Positions 1 to 9,865 of a DNA stretch of 64,000 nt are shown here, piece by piece. A program made the translations under genes and the position numbers. The notes beneath the pieces are model-generated. The model made no database searches and was not told where the DNA came from. It was given only the letters and a program-made list of their open reading frames with translations. Every line of letters starts with the position of its first letter. Positions within the stretch are counted from its first letter, which is position 1. Source of the stretch: CBDHCC01 sp965261015 (GTDB lineage Bacteria; Pseudomonadota; Alphaproteobacteria; Sphingomonadales; Sphingomonadaceae); assembly GCA_965261015.1 (NCBI GenBank), contig CBDHCC010000001.1:1713948-1777947 (forward strand). Direction: 5' to 3'.

Positions 1-108
1 GTCGCCCGGTGCCTCCTCCGCCAGCGCCGTGGCCGGCGATGCGGGGGGCACCGGCGCGGGCGCGGAACAGGCGTGGAGCAGCAACAGGGCGGGCGCGGCG
101 GCTTTCAT
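1..108 (-). CDS. Putative lipoprotein, N-terminal 36 residues only (cut by window edge)
   Basis: An ATG at 106-108 on the minus strand opens a frame that runs off the left edge. It encodes a short signal peptide with a hydrophobic Leu run and a lipobox ending LLLHAC (Cys14), followed by a Pro/Ala-rich linker. A GGAGA sequence lies about eight bases upstream of the start. This is the pattern of a lipoprotein processed by signal peptidase II. It is divergent from argJ. Nothing of the mature domain is visible, so no function can be given. Confidence 0.6.
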   Translation of the reverse strand, partial: MKAAAPALLLLHACSAPAPVPPASPATALAEEAPGD

Positions 109-201
109 CGGGAGGTCTCCTCTGACCTCAGGCTCGCCGGCGAGGAGCTAGGCGTCAAGCCGATGGCCGCGGCCCGGCGGTCGGGCTAAGGCGGGCTAGC
201 C

Positions 202-1425
202 ATGACCGACCCCTCTCCCCTCGCCCGCCCCTTCCCCGATCTGCCGCCCGTCGCCGGGTGCGAGGCACGCACCGCGCGCGCCGGTTACAAGGACTGGGAT
301 CGCGACGACCTGACGCTCCTCACCTTCGCGGCGGGCACGGCGGTCGCCGGCGTCACCACCAAGTCGCGATGCCCCTCCCCAGAGGTCGAATGGTGCCGCG
401 CCGCCCTGCCCCATGGCAGGGCCCGCGCGCTCGTCGTGAACGCGGGCAACGCCAACGCCTTCACGGGTGCGGCCGGCCGCGAGGCGGTGGAGGCGATCGC
501 GGCCAAGGTCGCCTGGGCCACCGGTTGTGCGCCGATGGAGGTGTTCGTCAGCTCCACGGGCGTGATCGGCGTTCCCCTGCCGATCGCCATTGCGGAGGCG
601 GGACTCGACGCCGCGCTCGCTTCGGTGCCCGCCGGGTGGCCGGCGGTGGCGCGCGCGATCGGCACCACGGACACGTTCCCGAAAGGCGCGGTGGCGCGCG
701 CGATGGTTGGCGGACGCGCGGTCGAGCTGGTGGGAGTCGCCAAAGGGTCGGGCATGATCCAGCCGGACATGGCCACCATGCTGGCCTACCTCGTCACCGA
801 CCTCGCCGTCGATCCGCCGCTCTGGCAGGCGATGCTGGAGGACGCGGTCGCCGGCAGCTTCAACCGGATCACCGTGGATGGCGACACCTCGACCAGCGAC
901 ACCGTGCTCGCCTTCGCCACCGGGTCCGGCGGGGGCGAGACGTTGCGCGACCCCGACGATCCCGGCGCGGACGCGGTGCGGGCCGCGCTCACCGACCTCT
1001 GCCACCAGCTCGCCCAGCTGGTCGTGCGGGACGGCGAGGGTGCGACCAAGCTGATCGCGGTGACCGTCGCCGGCGCCGAGAGCGACGACAGCGCGACCGT
1101 GGTCGCGCGCTCCGTCGCCAACTCCCCGCTCGTCAAGACCGCCGTGGCGGGCGGTGACGCGAACTGGGGGCGCGTCGTCATGGCCGTCGGCAAGGCGGGC
1201 GAGCCGGCCGACCGCGATCGCCTGTCCATCCGCTTCGGCGGGGTGGAAGTGGCACGCGACGGTCGGGTCGTGGCGGATTACAACGAGACGCCGGTGGCCG
1301 CGCATCTCGCGGGGCAGGAGGTCGCGATCGACATCGATCTGGGCCTGGGCGACGGCCGCTCGACCGTGTGGACCTGCGACCTGACCCACGGCTACATCCG
1401 GATCAACGCCGACTATCGCAGCTGA
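202..1425 (+). CDS. argJ: Arginine biosynthesis bifunctional protein ArgJ (glutamate N-acetyltransferase)
   Basis: ArgJ transfers the acetyl group of N-acetylornithine to glutamate (and in bifunctional forms also uses acetyl-CoA), recycling acetyl in cytoplasmic arginine synthesis. The 407-residue length matches the family. The autocleavage site is visible: KGSGMIQPDMA followed by TML, so Thr192 should become the N-terminal nucleophile of the beta chain. The C-terminal part has VNSP-like and DANWGR motifs typical of ArgJ, and the protein ends with the family-typical YIRINADYRS. The GST-like gene follows after 29 bases in the same direction and may be co-transcribed. Confidence 0.97.
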   Translation: MTDPSPLARPFPDLPPVAGCEARTARAGYKDWDRDDLTLLTFAAGTAVAGVTTKSRCPSPEVEWCRAALPHGRARALVVNAGNANAFTGAAGREAVEAIAAKVAWATGCAPMEVFVSSTGVIGVPLPIAIAEAGLDAALASVPAGWPAVARAIGTTDTFPKGAVARAMVGGRAVELVGVAKGSGMIQPDMATMLAYLVTDLAVDPPLWQAMLEDAVAGSFNRITVDGDTSTSDTVLAFATGSGGGETLRDPDDPGADAVRAALTDLCHQLAQLVVRDGEGATKLIAVTVAGAESDDSATVVARSVANSPLVKTAVAGGDANWGRVVMAVGKAGEPADRDRLSIRFGGVEVARDGRVVADYNETPVAAHLAGQEVAIDIDLGLGDGRSTVWTCDLTHGYIRINADYRS

Positions 1426-1454
1426 TCCCTCGGCTGTGCGCCACAGGAGTGTCC

Positions 1455-2351
1455 ATGACCCCGCCCATCGTTCTGCACCACTACTCCAACTCGCCCTTCG
1501 CGGAGCTGGCGCGGCTTGCTTTGGGGCGGAAGGGCGCGCGCTATGGCCGGGTCGAGATACCGGCCGTGTCGCCCAAGCCGGACCTGGTGGCGCTGACCGG
1601 CGGGTACGAGCGCACGCCGGTGCTGCAGATCGGCGCGGACATCCATTGCGACACAGTGGCGATCTGCGCGGCGTTGGAGGATGGGGTGGACGGCCCCACC
1701 CTCTACCCGGCACCCCTGGGCCGCGCGGCCCTGCCGATCGCGCTGTGGGCGGGCGGTGCCGCCTTTGGCTGGGCGGTGGGCACCGGACTGGGAGCGGTGG
1801 CCGACCGGTTGCCCGACGCTTTCTGGGCCGATCGGCGGGCGCGCTTCGGCCTGGATCGCGAGGCGCTCGCCCGCGCGCGACCCCACAACGACGCGCAGTT
1901 CGCCGCGACGCTGGGCGTGATCCGCGACACCCTGTCGGACGGCCGGAGCTTCGTCGGCGGCGACGAGCCGGGTCACGCCGACCTGGCGCTCTATATGCTT
2001 GTGTGGTTCCAGCGCATGCGTGGCGTGGCACCCGCCGCCTTTGGCGAGCCTGTCGCCGGCTGGGCGGAGCGGGTGGCCGCGATCGGCCATGGGGATGGCG
2101 AGGACTGGACCGCCGACCAGGCGATCGCCGCGGCACGCGAGCACGAGCCCGTGGGTGAGTTCGCGGTGGAGGGGGACTGGAGCACGGGCGAACAGGTCGC
2201 CGTGCGAACCGACACGCCGGATCGGGCGGCGGTCACCGGCACGCTGGTCGGCCTGGACGACCGGCGGATCGTGGTCGAGCGCAACGACGCGCGGGCGGGC
2301 CGGGTTCGCGTGCACCTGCCTCGCATGGGCCAGGTCTTGACCCGCGCATGA
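1455..2351 (+). CDS. Glutathione S-transferase family protein with C-terminal extension
   Basis: 298 residues. The first ~80 residues form a thioredoxin-fold GST N-domain (HHYSNSPFAELARLAL, with the ERTPVLQ segment holding the cis-Pro and a following acidic residue), and a helical C-domain follows to about residue 225. The last ~70 residues (AVRTDTPDRAAVTGTLVGLD and onward) look beta-rich and are not part of an ordinary GST, so the protein is longer than the usual 200-230 residues. Start chosen at ATG 1455, behind CAGGAGT; an upstream in-frame start would run into argJ. The stop overlaps the next start by four bases (ATGA). Substrate unknown. Confidence 0.82.
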   Translation: MTPPIVLHHYSNSPFAELARLALGRKGARYGRVEIPAVSPKPDLVALTGGYERTPVLQIGADIHCDTVAICAALEDGVDGPTLYPAPLGRAALPIALWAGGAAFGWAVGTGLGAVADRLPDAFWADRRARFGLDREALARARPHNDAQFAATLGVIRDTLSDGRSFVGGDEPGHADLALYMLVWFQRMRGVAPAAFGEPVAGWAERVAAIGHGDGEDWTADQAIAAAREHEPVGEFAVEGDWSTGEQVAVRTDTPDRAAVTGTLVGLDDRRIVVERNDARAGRVRVHLPRMGQVLTRA

Positions 2352-3139
2352 CGCTCGACACGCCTGTCGCGGCGCTGATCCGCCAGGTCGCCGCCGACCG
2401 CATCCTGCCGCGCTTTCGCCATTTGAGCGCGGACGACGTCATGGAGAAGACACCGGGCGATCTGGTCACGGTCGCCGATCGGGAGGCGGAGGTGGCGCTG
2501 TCCGAGGGCTTGGTGCCCCTCATCCCCGGTGCCCGGATCGTGGGCGAAGAAGCGTCGGCTGCCGATCCGTCCCTCCTGGAGGGGCTGGATCGCGGGACCG
2601 TGTGGATAGTCGACCCGATCGACGGCACCGGCAATTTCGCCGCCGGCCAGCCACCCTTCGGCGTCATGATCGCCCTGATCGAGGATGGCGTGGTGGTCGC
2701 CGGGTGGCTCTACGATCCCCTGCGCGACCGCATGTGCCACGCCGCGAGCGGGGCCGGAGCATGGGTCGACGGCGAGCGCATCCAGGCGCGACCCACCGAT
2801 CAGCCGCTGCCGATCGCGGCGCTGGGCACGTCCTACATGCCCGCCGGCATGCGCGAGGACCTGGAGGCGCGGGCCGAAGGCCGGCTCGTCACGCACCCGA
2901 TCCCACGCTGCGCGGCCGAGCAATATCCCCGCCTGGTGCTGGGCCAGAACGACCTGACGGTGTTTCAGCGGACACTGCCGTGGGACCACGCGCCGGGCGC
3001 GCTGTTCGTGAACGAGGCCGGCGGACGTGTCGCCCGGCCGGACGGGAGCGAATATCGCGCCTGGGACGGACGGACCGGCCTGCTGGGCGCGTGCTCGCCG
3101 GCGATGTGGGATCGGGGAGCGGCGATCCTGTTCGGCTGA
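2348..3139 (+). CDS. Inositol monophosphatase family protein (HisN/CysQ-like)
   Basis: A 263-residue Mg2+-dependent phosphatase of the IMPase fold. Metal-binding motifs are visible: VGEEAS around residue 65 and DPIDGTGNFAAG around residue 90, plus a C-terminal WDHAPG motif carrying the third metal Asp. Possible substrates in the family are histidinol phosphate, 3'-phosphoadenosine 5'-phosphate and inositol phosphates, and the sequence alone does not decide between them. It is translationally coupled to the GST-like gene through an ATGA overlap and converges on trxA. Confidence 0.88.
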   Translation: MTLDTPVAALIRQVAADRILPRFRHLSADDVMEKTPGDLVTVADREAEVALSEGLVPLIPGARIVGEEASAADPSLLEGLDRGTVWIVDPIDGTGNFAAGQPPFGVMIALIEDGVVVAGWLYDPLRDRMCHAASGAGAWVDGERIQARPTDQPLPIAALGTSYMPAGMREDLEARAEGRLVTHPIPRCAAEQYPRLVLGQNDLTVFQRTLPWDHAPGALFVNEAGGRVARPDGSEYRAWDGRTGLLGACSPAMWDRGAAILFG

Positions 3140-3163
3140 CCGCCCCGTCGATCCCTAAACCGA

Positions 3164-3487
3164 TCAGCCCAGCTCGCTTTCCAGCCAGCTCTTCAGCGCG
3201 CTCTTGGGGGCCGCTCCGACCTTGGTCGCCGCCAGCTCACCGCCCTTGAACAGCATCATGGTGGGAATGCCCCGAACGCCGAGCTGTCCGGCCATTTCCG
3301 GGTTCTCGTCGATGTTCAGCTTCGCGATCGTCACCTGCCCGACCAGTTCGTCGCTGATCTCTTCGAGCGCGGGTCCGATCATCTTGCACGGGCCGCACCA
3401 TTCCGCCCAGAAATCCACCAGCACGGGCGTGTCGCTGCCCGTCACGTCGCTGGCAAAGCTCTGGTCGGTGATCGTCTTGGTCGCCAT
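3164..3487 (-). CDS. trxA: Thioredoxin
   Basis: A 107-residue thioredoxin with the active site WAEWCGPCKM around residues 28-37, the cis-proline loop RGIPTMM and a C-terminal helix, the full size of a single-domain cytoplasmic thioredoxin. The frame is open further upstream, but ATG 3487 has AAGGAGA placed correctly before it and gives the family-typical N-terminus MATKTITDQSF. It is the last gene of the leftward addB-addA-trxA run, 57 bases after addA. This neighbourhood is conserved in alphaproteobacteria. Confidence 0.96.
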   Translation of the reverse strand: MATKTITDQSFASDVTGSDTPVLVDFWAEWCGPCKMIGPALEEISDELVGQVTIAKLNIDENPEMAGQLGVRGIPTMMLFKGGELAATKVGAAPKSALKSWLESELG

Positions 3488-3544
3488 GGCACTGTCTCCT
3501 TTTCGCGTCCCACGAACATGGGTTCGCCCGGTCAACGCCCCAAG

Positions 3545-6500
3545 CTAGGGATTGTTGTCCGGCGCGGAGCCGGGCTTGTGCGGGTCGAGCAGGGCGTCGG
3601 GCAGGTCGATCCAGCGCGGCTCTGTCGTGTAGAGCAGGGCCGCGCGCACCGGCCGATCGGGGAACAGCGTCCGCAGCGCCTCGCGATAGGCGGACATCTG
3701 CCGCAGATAGGCCGCCGGCACCTCGTCCGCCGAAGCCGGCACCCGTCCACCGGTTTTGAAATCGACGACCTCCACCCCGCTCTCCGTGACGACCAGCCGA
3801 TCCACGGTGCCGGCCACGACCTCGCCATTCACCACCGCCGTCAGCGGCGCTTCGGCCAGTGCGTCGGGGCCCCACAGGCGCTGCCAGTCCGGTCGGTCGA
3901 TCACCGCCAGCGCCGCGGCGGTCAGGCGATCCGCCGTCCCTGCATCGACGCCGCGCCGGGCCGACAGCCAGCGCCGCCCGACCGCCGCCCGGCGTTCGGG
4001 CGCGACCGGCGGCAGGCGTTCAAACAGCGCGTGGAGCAGCAGGCCGCGCTCGATCGCCTCGGTCTGGGCGGGACCAGGCGGTCGCTCGACCGCGTCGTCC
4101 GCGCCCAGGCGGGAGGGGGCGAGCGGGCGCGGCGGCCGCGCTTCCGCCGGGGCGGGTCGCGCCAACCAGTCCGGCACGGCCAGGTCCTCCGGCGGCGCGG
4201 CCGACCGCCTCTCGCTCCCCCGACCCACCCACGGCGTCGCGTCGGCGAAGCGGCGCACGGTGCCCCAGATCGGATCGTCCCGCCACTCGGCCCCCAGCGT
4301 CGCCAGCCCCGCATCGACCGCCGCATGCCACGATTGGGCCGGCACTGGCCCGCGCGCCGAGGCCTTGCCGACCACCAGCAGCCGTTCCCGCGCGCGTGTC
4401 AGCGCCACATAGAGCAGACGGCGGTGTTCGGCGGCCTCGCGCGCCTGGTTGGCCGCGACGGCGTCCGCCAGCACCCCGGACCGCTCGGCCCCGCGCGGCG
4501 GCAGGGCGGGCAGCCGCACGTCGTCCGACAACCGCCATTCGAAGCCGCCATTGTGGCCGGCGGTCGGGTCCTTGGTCGCGTCCGCCAGGATGACGATCGG
4601 CGCCTCCAGCCCCTTGGCGCCGTGGACGGTCAGCACGCGCACCGCATCGCCGGCGTCCGCCTGCTCGCGCTTGATCTCGCTCTCGGACCGCTCGATCCAG
4701 TCAAGGAAGCGCTGAAGCCCCGGTGGCTCGGTCGCTTCGAACAGCACGGCGGCGTTCGACAGCTCTTCCAACGGGTCGCGCGCGTCGCGGCCCAGCCGGG
4801 CGAGCAGCTTGGCCCGCCCGTCCAGCGGACCCGACAGGATTCGCTCCAGGAACTCGTAGGGGCGCAGGAAGTCGGCGCGGGCCAGCATGTCGCGCAACGG
4901 TGTCAGCTCCGCCTCCGGCCGGGTGTCGCGCAGGTGTCGCCACAGCGTCCCCTGCTCTCGCACGGCACGCACCATCAGTTCGTCCTGGGTCCAGCCCAGC
5001 AGGGGGGAGACCAGCAGGCTGGCGAGCGCCAAGTCGTCGGCGGGCTGCAGCACCCACCGGATCGCCGCGAGCAGATCCTGCACCACCAGGGGCGCGGACA
5101 GGAACAGCCGATCCACACCCGCGACCGGCACGCCCTCTTCGTAGAGGCGCGCGACCAGCAGCGGGACGTATGGCCCGCGCGCGCGGGCGAGCACCATGAT
5201 GTCACCGGGACGCACCGGGCGGGGGGGATGGCCGACGGTCAGGCCCTCGTCGATCCAGGCACGCACCTGCCACGCGATCCGCTGGGCCAGCCGGCGGTCG
5301 GCGTCGTCCAGCCAGCCCTCGTCCCGGTCCGCCCCCTCCCCTTCGCCGGCCTCGTCCGCTTGCCTGGCCGCGACGGGCTGAGCCAGGATCACCTCGCCCG
5401 GACCGCCGGTGGCGCTCTCGTGCGCCGCGGCGGCCACTCCGGGTCCTAGCGCGTCCTCGCCCAGCTGCCCGACGACGGCGTCCACGACCCGCAGGATGGC
5501 AGGGGTGGAGCGGAAGGATCGAGTCAGCGCCAGCTCGGCCATCGGGGTCCCGACAGCCGCCGAACGGTCGCCAAAGCGTGTGCGGGCGGCCGCGAAGGCG
5601 GCGGGATCGGTGCCCTGGAACCCGAAGATCGCCTGTTTGAAGTCGCCCACCGCGAACAGCGTCCGCGTGACCGGCGCGTCCTGCTCCGTGCGCCCGGCGA
5701 AGAACTCGTCGGCGAGCGCTTCCACCACGCGCCACTGGTCCGCATTGGTGTCCTGCGCCTCGTCCACCAGGATGTGGTCCACGCGCGCGTCCAACTTGTA
5801 GCGGACCCAATCGGCCATGGCGGATTGGCTGAGCAGGTCGCCGGCACCCGCGATCAGGTCGTCATAATCCACCAGCCCCGCGCCCCGCTTGGCCGCGGCG
5901 AAGGCGTCGGCAAAGGCGCGGCCCGCCGTCAGCGCCTCGGCCAGCTCATCGACATAGCGGGCCAGCGCCTCCAACCCGACAATCGTCGCCAAGGTCTGGC
6001 AGATCGTCTGCTGCCACGCCTCCGCGTCCGGCTCCTGCTTGATCAGCCGGCCGATGCCGCGCGGGGCACCGGTGGCCGTCCACATCGCGCCGCACGGCAG
6101 GTCCATGCGGCCGGCACGTTCGGATGGAGTCAGGGCCAGCCAGCTCTCCAGCGCGTCGGCGTGGCGATCGGCGTCGCGGCCACCGCACGCGCGCACCGCC
6201 GCCGCATAAGCGGCGATCGTTGCGGTCGGGACGGCGTCGTCCGCGCAGGCCGCCGCTATCGTTTCGGCGACGGAACCGGTGAAGCCCGCGATCAGGCGCA
6301 GCCAGTCGCGCAATCCGTCCGGCAGGGCCGTCAGCACACCGCCAGCCCCGGCGCACCGGGTCAGGAAGGCGAGCGCCTCGTGCTCGCCCAGGCGGACCGA
6401 CAAGGCCCCGACCGCTTGGCCGAGCGCGCCGTCCTCGTCGGCCGTCAGCAGCTCCGTCAGGGTCTGCCTCGCCAGCCGCGCGCGCTCGTCGTCGGCGATG

Positions 6501-6931
6501 ATCTGAAAGCCCGGCGCCAGTCCGCTCTCCAGGGGAAAGGACGCCAGCAGCGATTGGCAAAAGCCGTGGATGGTCTGCACCTGCAATCCGCCCCCGCCAG
6601 CGTCGAGCACGCGTGCGAACAGGCGACGCGCGCGCTTCAAAGCGTCGGGGTCGAACGCCTCGCCCATCGCCTTCAGCTCGGCGCCCAGCAGGCCGTCGTT
6701 CAGCCGCACCCACCGCGCCAGCTTGCCGTTCACCCGCCCCTGCATCTCCGCCGCGCCGGCGCGAGTGAAGGTGAGGCACAGGATCGAGTCCGGTCGCGCG
6801 CCGGACAGGAGCAGGCGGAACACGCGCGCGGACAGCACCTGGGTCTTGCCCGTGCCCGCCGATGCCGCGACCCAGCGGTGGCCGCCGGGGTCGCTCGCCT
6901 CCTTCTGCTGCGGCTGAAGGGTGACGATCAT
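3545..6931 (-). CDS. addA: Double-strand break repair helicase-nuclease subunit AddA
   Basis: AddA, 1128 residues, is the UvrD-type helicase and nuclease subunit of AddAB, which resects double-strand breaks for RecA loading. Walker A is AASAGTGKT (Lys29), followed by the Q-motif-like LTFTRAGAAEM segment; motif II is VDEAQDTNADQW. Further helicase motifs are LTRSFRST and LTVHGAKGLEAPIVIL. Near residue 1055 the sequence EVVDFKTGG gives the PD-(D/E)xK nuclease signature, so both activities look intact. It lies 33 bases after addB and is presumably co-transcribed with it. Confidence 0.96.
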   Translation of the reverse strand: MIVTLQPQQKEASDPGGHRWVAASAGTGKTQVLSARVFRLLLSGARPDSILCLTFTRAGAAEMQGRVNGKLARWVRLNDGLLGAELKAMGEAFDPDALKRARRLFARVLDAGGGGLQVQTIHGFCQSLLASFPLESGLAPGFQIIADDERARLARQTLTELLTADEDGALGQAVGALSVRLGEHEALAFLTRCAGAGGVLTALPDGLRDWLRLIAGFTGSVAETIAAACADDAVPTATIAAYAAAVRACGGRDADRHADALESWLALTPSERAGRMDLPCGAMWTATGAPRGIGRLIKQEPDAEAWQQTICQTLATIVGLEALARYVDELAEALTAGRAFADAFAAAKRGAGLVDYDDLIAGAGDLLSQSAMADWVRYKLDARVDHILVDEAQDTNADQWRVVEALADEFFAGRTEQDAPVTRTLFAVGDFKQAIFGFQGTDPAAFAAARTRFGDRSAAVGTPMAELALTRSFRSTPAILRVVDAVVGQLGEDALGPGVAAAAHESATGGPGEVILAQPVAARQADEAGEGEGADRDEGWLDDADRRLAQRIAWQVRAWIDEGLTVGHPPRPVRPGDIMVLARARGPYVPLLVARLYEEGVPVAGVDRLFLSAPLVVQDLLAAIRWVLQPADDLALASLLVSPLLGWTQDELMVRAVREQGTLWRHLRDTRPEAELTPLRDMLARADFLRPYEFLERILSGPLDGRAKLLARLGRDARDPLEELSNAAVLFEATEPPGLQRFLDWIERSESEIKREQADAGDAVRVLTVHGAKGLEAPIVILADATKDPTAGHNGGFEWRLSDDVRLPALPPRGAERSGVLADAVAANQAREAAEHRRLLYVALTRARERLLVVGKASARGPVPAQSWHAAVDAGLATLGAEWRDDPIWGTVRRFADATPWVGRGSERRSAAPPEDLAVPDWLARPAPAEARPPRPLAPSRLGADDAVERPPGPAQTEAIERGLLLHALFERLPPVAPERRAAVGRRWLSARRGVDAGTADRLTAAALAVIDRPDWQRLWGPDALAEAPLTAVVNGEVVAGTVDRLVVTESGVEVVDFKTGGRVPASADEVPAAYLRQMSAYREALRTLFPDRPVRAALLYTTEPRWIDLPDALLDPHKPGSAPDNNP

Positions 6932-6964
6932 GGAATGCTCCGCCTTGTTCCGGCCGCCGAGGGT

Positions 6965-9865
6965 TCAGTCATCGGCCTCCCTCCCCCACCATTCCTCCAG
7001 GCGCATCAGCTGGTCGTAGTCGCCGCCGCGCGTCCATTGCGGTGCCAGCTTGGCCACGAAGGGTGCCGTGCCGCTCAGATAATCGGCCGCGAGTGCGTCG
7101 AAGCAGGCGGTGGCGTGCGGCACGATGGCGTCCGGCCGCATCCGGCCGTGACGCTCCTGCTCGTCGGCGGGAGTGGCGACCTGCCCCCAGTCATCGCCTT
7201 TGCGGCGAAAGGACCAATATTCGAAGGCGTTGACCGTGTCGGCCGGCAGGTCGGAGCCGCCCTCCTGCAAAAGGAGACCATTCAGCCCCAGCTGGAGCGC
7301 GTAGCCGGCGCGCACCATCGCGGCCGACGGCGCGCCACCGGTCTTGTAGTCGACGATCGCCAGCCCACCCTCCGCCAGTCGGTCGACCCGATCGATGCGA
7401 CCCCGCAGGGTCACGCCCCCGCGCTCCAATTTGGCCACCACCTCCGTGTCCAGCACCGCGCGGCCCGCGTCACGGTCGCGGGTCAGCCGCTCGGCGACCC
7501 AGCCCAACGAGCGGAGCAGGCGCGGCTGCCACAGCGCGCGCAGCAGCGGGTGCTCTCCCTGTGCGTCGAGGTGCGCGAGCGCGCGGGGCACCAGGCGGTG
7601 CGGATCGCCGCCATCGCGCCGGTGCCACTCGTCCAGGATCGCGTGGACGTGGTTCCCGCGCCACAGCGCATCCGGCTCCTCCCCCAGTCCGGCCAGGGCG
7701 GACAGGCCCAGCACGCGCGCGGCGTAGAAGCTGTACGGATCGGCGGCCAGCCGGTCGGCGTCCGACACGCTGATCCGCCGCGGCCGCGCGGCGGCGGGCG
7801 GGCGAGGGGCCGGGCGGGCGGCGCGCTCCACGCGTTCGGGACGGTCGAGCGTCCGCGCCAGCGCCAGCGTGCGATCGTCCGGCTTCAGCCCGCCGGACAT
7901 CGCCTCCAGCCGCAGCCAAAAGCGAGAGGCGACCGTCGGTGCGCCCTCGCCGCGCCGCGCCCGGGTCAGCAGGACACTCGGCGCGCCGAGCAGGTTCTGC
8001 AGGTCGTGCGCGGCCAGGCCGATGCGCCGTTCCGCCGAGGGCAGGTCCAGTTCGCGACGGATGCGGGGGGCAAGCCATGGGTCGGGCGACGGCAGCGCCG
8101 GCCACACGCCCTCGTTCAGGCCGCCAGCGATCATCAGATCGGTGTGCGCCAGCCGCGCCTCGATCAGCCCCAGGATCGCCAGGCGCGGGTGCCCACCTTG
8201 AGGGGGACGGACCGCGCGCCCCTCCAGCAGGCTGTCCAGCAGGGCCGGCCAATCGGCCGGGTCCAGCACACCCAGCAGGCCCGCATCAGCCTCGACCTCG
8301 TTCCACCAGTCCGCCAGCGCGCGGCCGGCCGGCGCGCTCCACAAAGCCTCGTCCGCCAGCGCCTCCGCCGCGACGCGCACCCGTGCGACAAAGGCGGCGG
8401 CGTCGCAGGGCCGGCGATCGTCCAATGGAGCCAGGGCGGCGCGCGCCCGCTCCCATATGTCGGCCGCACCCTCCGGCAACTCGCCCAGCCGCGCGCCGAT
8501 GCCCGCCAGCCCCGTCGGCGGCCGGACGCCACGCAACCGCAGATCCAGCGCACGCACGCCCGACAGCCACTCCACGCGGTCCAGGCCGCCGCTGACCAGC
8601 GGGTGTTTCAGAACCGCCATGAGCCCCAGGGGCAGGAAGCGATCGGCGACCGACGCGGCCAACTCGCGCAGGAACGCGCCCGGCGGCGTGGCGGACAGCG
8701 GAGTGCCGGCGGAATCGTCCACCACGATCCCCCACCGGCCCAGATGCGCGGCCACCCGGCGGGCGAGCGCGCGGTCCGGGGTGACGAGCGCGGCGCGGCG
8801 ACCGGGTGTCTCCAGCGCCTCTCGCATCCGGACGGCGATGGAGGTGGCCTCTTCGGCCGGCGTGTCGCACTCGATCGCCTCCACGCCGTTCAGCCGCGCC
8901 TCGGCCGGACCGCGCTCGTACCATTGGCCGGTGAAGGGCGCGGGCGCGAAGGCGCTGGCGACCAGCCGGCCGCGGCGTTCGTTCGCATCCGCGCCGCCGC
9001 CGTGCGGCCAGACCGCGACCTCGGCCCGCGCGACACCCATCTGGTCGAGCAGGCGGCGTCCCCCGAACTGCGGATGCGCCTCGCCGGCCCGATCCTGACC
9101 CAGCCAGTCCCATTCTTCATCGGGCATCTGGAGGTCCAGGCCGGCGAATACCACTCCGCCGCGCGGCGAAAAGGCGACCGTCCGCAAGAGGCGCGACACC
9201 GCGGGAGAGCCGGTCTCCACCCCGGCCGCGACCAGAAAGCCCGGCGGCGGGGCGTCGGCCCAGCGGCGCGCCACCCGGTCCAGCAACCGATTGCGCCGGT
9301 CCGCCAGGTCGATCACGCCGCGTTGAGCCAGCAATGCGGGCCAGTCGCTCGCCAGCTCCACGAAGACGCCCAGCGACAGCTGCCAATGGGCCTGCAACTC
9401 CGGCAACAGGTCCAGGTCGGCCAGCGCGCGCGGCGACACCTCCTCGACGGTCAGCGTGTCCAGCGCGGCCCCGAGAGCGCCCGCCAACCGGAACGCCTCC
9501 GCCGCCTCGATCCGCTGGGGCAGCCGCTCGGCCAGCGCGCGTGCCAGCAGCATACGGCGCGCCAGCGGGGCCACGGCCGGCGGCAGCGGGTCGTCGTCCA
9601 TGTGGTCCAGCGGCAGCCCGACCGCCTCGTCCAGCTCGGCATCGCCGATCACCACCAGTCGCGGCAGGATCATGCCACCCGCGCTGGCGCGCACGAAGGC
9701 GTCACGCACGGTGCGCGCCGAGCGGGCGTTCGGCAGCAGGACCGTCCCGCCGGCCAGGTCAAGGGGACCGCGCCCGTGACGTCGGATCAGGCCGGCGGCC
9801 AGGGCGTCGGCGAAGGCGCGATGCGCGGGGATCGTCCAAACGGTAGGCCGGACCGGCTCAGTCAC
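6965..9865 (-). CDS. addB: Double-strand break repair protein AddB
   Basis: AddB, 966 residues, partners AddA. The N-terminus (VWTIPAHRAFADALAAGL; LLPNARSARTVRDAF) is typical of alphaproteobacterial AddB. I see no consensus Walker A lysine there, consistent with a structural, helicase-like fold that does not hydrolyse ATP. A C-terminal nuclease motif AIVDYKTGG lies near residue 837. Translation starts with GTG at 9865, inside the 3' end of murU (8-base overlap). Confidence 0.95.
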   Translation of the reverse strand: MTEPVRPTVWTIPAHRAFADALAAGLIRRHGRGPLDLAGGTVLLPNARSARTVRDAFVRASAGGMILPRLVVIGDAELDEAVGLPLDHMDDDPLPPAVAPLARRMLLARALAERLPQRIEAAEAFRLAGALGAALDTLTVEEVSPRALADLDLLPELQAHWQLSLGVFVELASDWPALLAQRGVIDLADRRNRLLDRVARRWADAPPPGFLVAAGVETGSPAVSRLLRTVAFSPRGGVVFAGLDLQMPDEEWDWLGQDRAGEAHPQFGGRRLLDQMGVARAEVAVWPHGGGADANERRGRLVASAFAPAPFTGQWYERGPAEARLNGVEAIECDTPAEEATSIAVRMREALETPGRRAALVTPDRALARRVAAHLGRWGIVVDDSAGTPLSATPPGAFLRELAASVADRFLPLGLMAVLKHPLVSGGLDRVEWLSGVRALDLRLRGVRPPTGLAGIGARLGELPEGAADIWERARAALAPLDDRRPCDAAAFVARVRVAAEALADEALWSAPAGRALADWWNEVEADAGLLGVLDPADWPALLDSLLEGRAVRPPQGGHPRLAILGLIEARLAHTDLMIAGGLNEGVWPALPSPDPWLAPRIRRELDLPSAERRIGLAAHDLQNLLGAPSVLLTRARRGEGAPTVASRFWLRLEAMSGGLKPDDRTLALARTLDRPERVERAARPAPRPPAAARPRRISVSDADRLAADPYSFYAARVLGLSALAGLGEEPDALWRGNHVHAILDEWHRRDGGDPHRLVPRALAHLDAQGEHPLLRALWQPRLLRSLGWVAERLTRDRDAGRAVLDTEVVAKLERGGVTLRGRIDRVDRLAEGGLAIVDYKTGGAPSAAMVRAGYALQLGLNGLLLQEGGSDLPADTVNAFEYWSFRRKGDDWGQVATPADEQERHGRMRPDAIVPHATACFDALAADYLSGTAPFVAKLAPQWTRGGDYDQLMRLEEWWGREADD

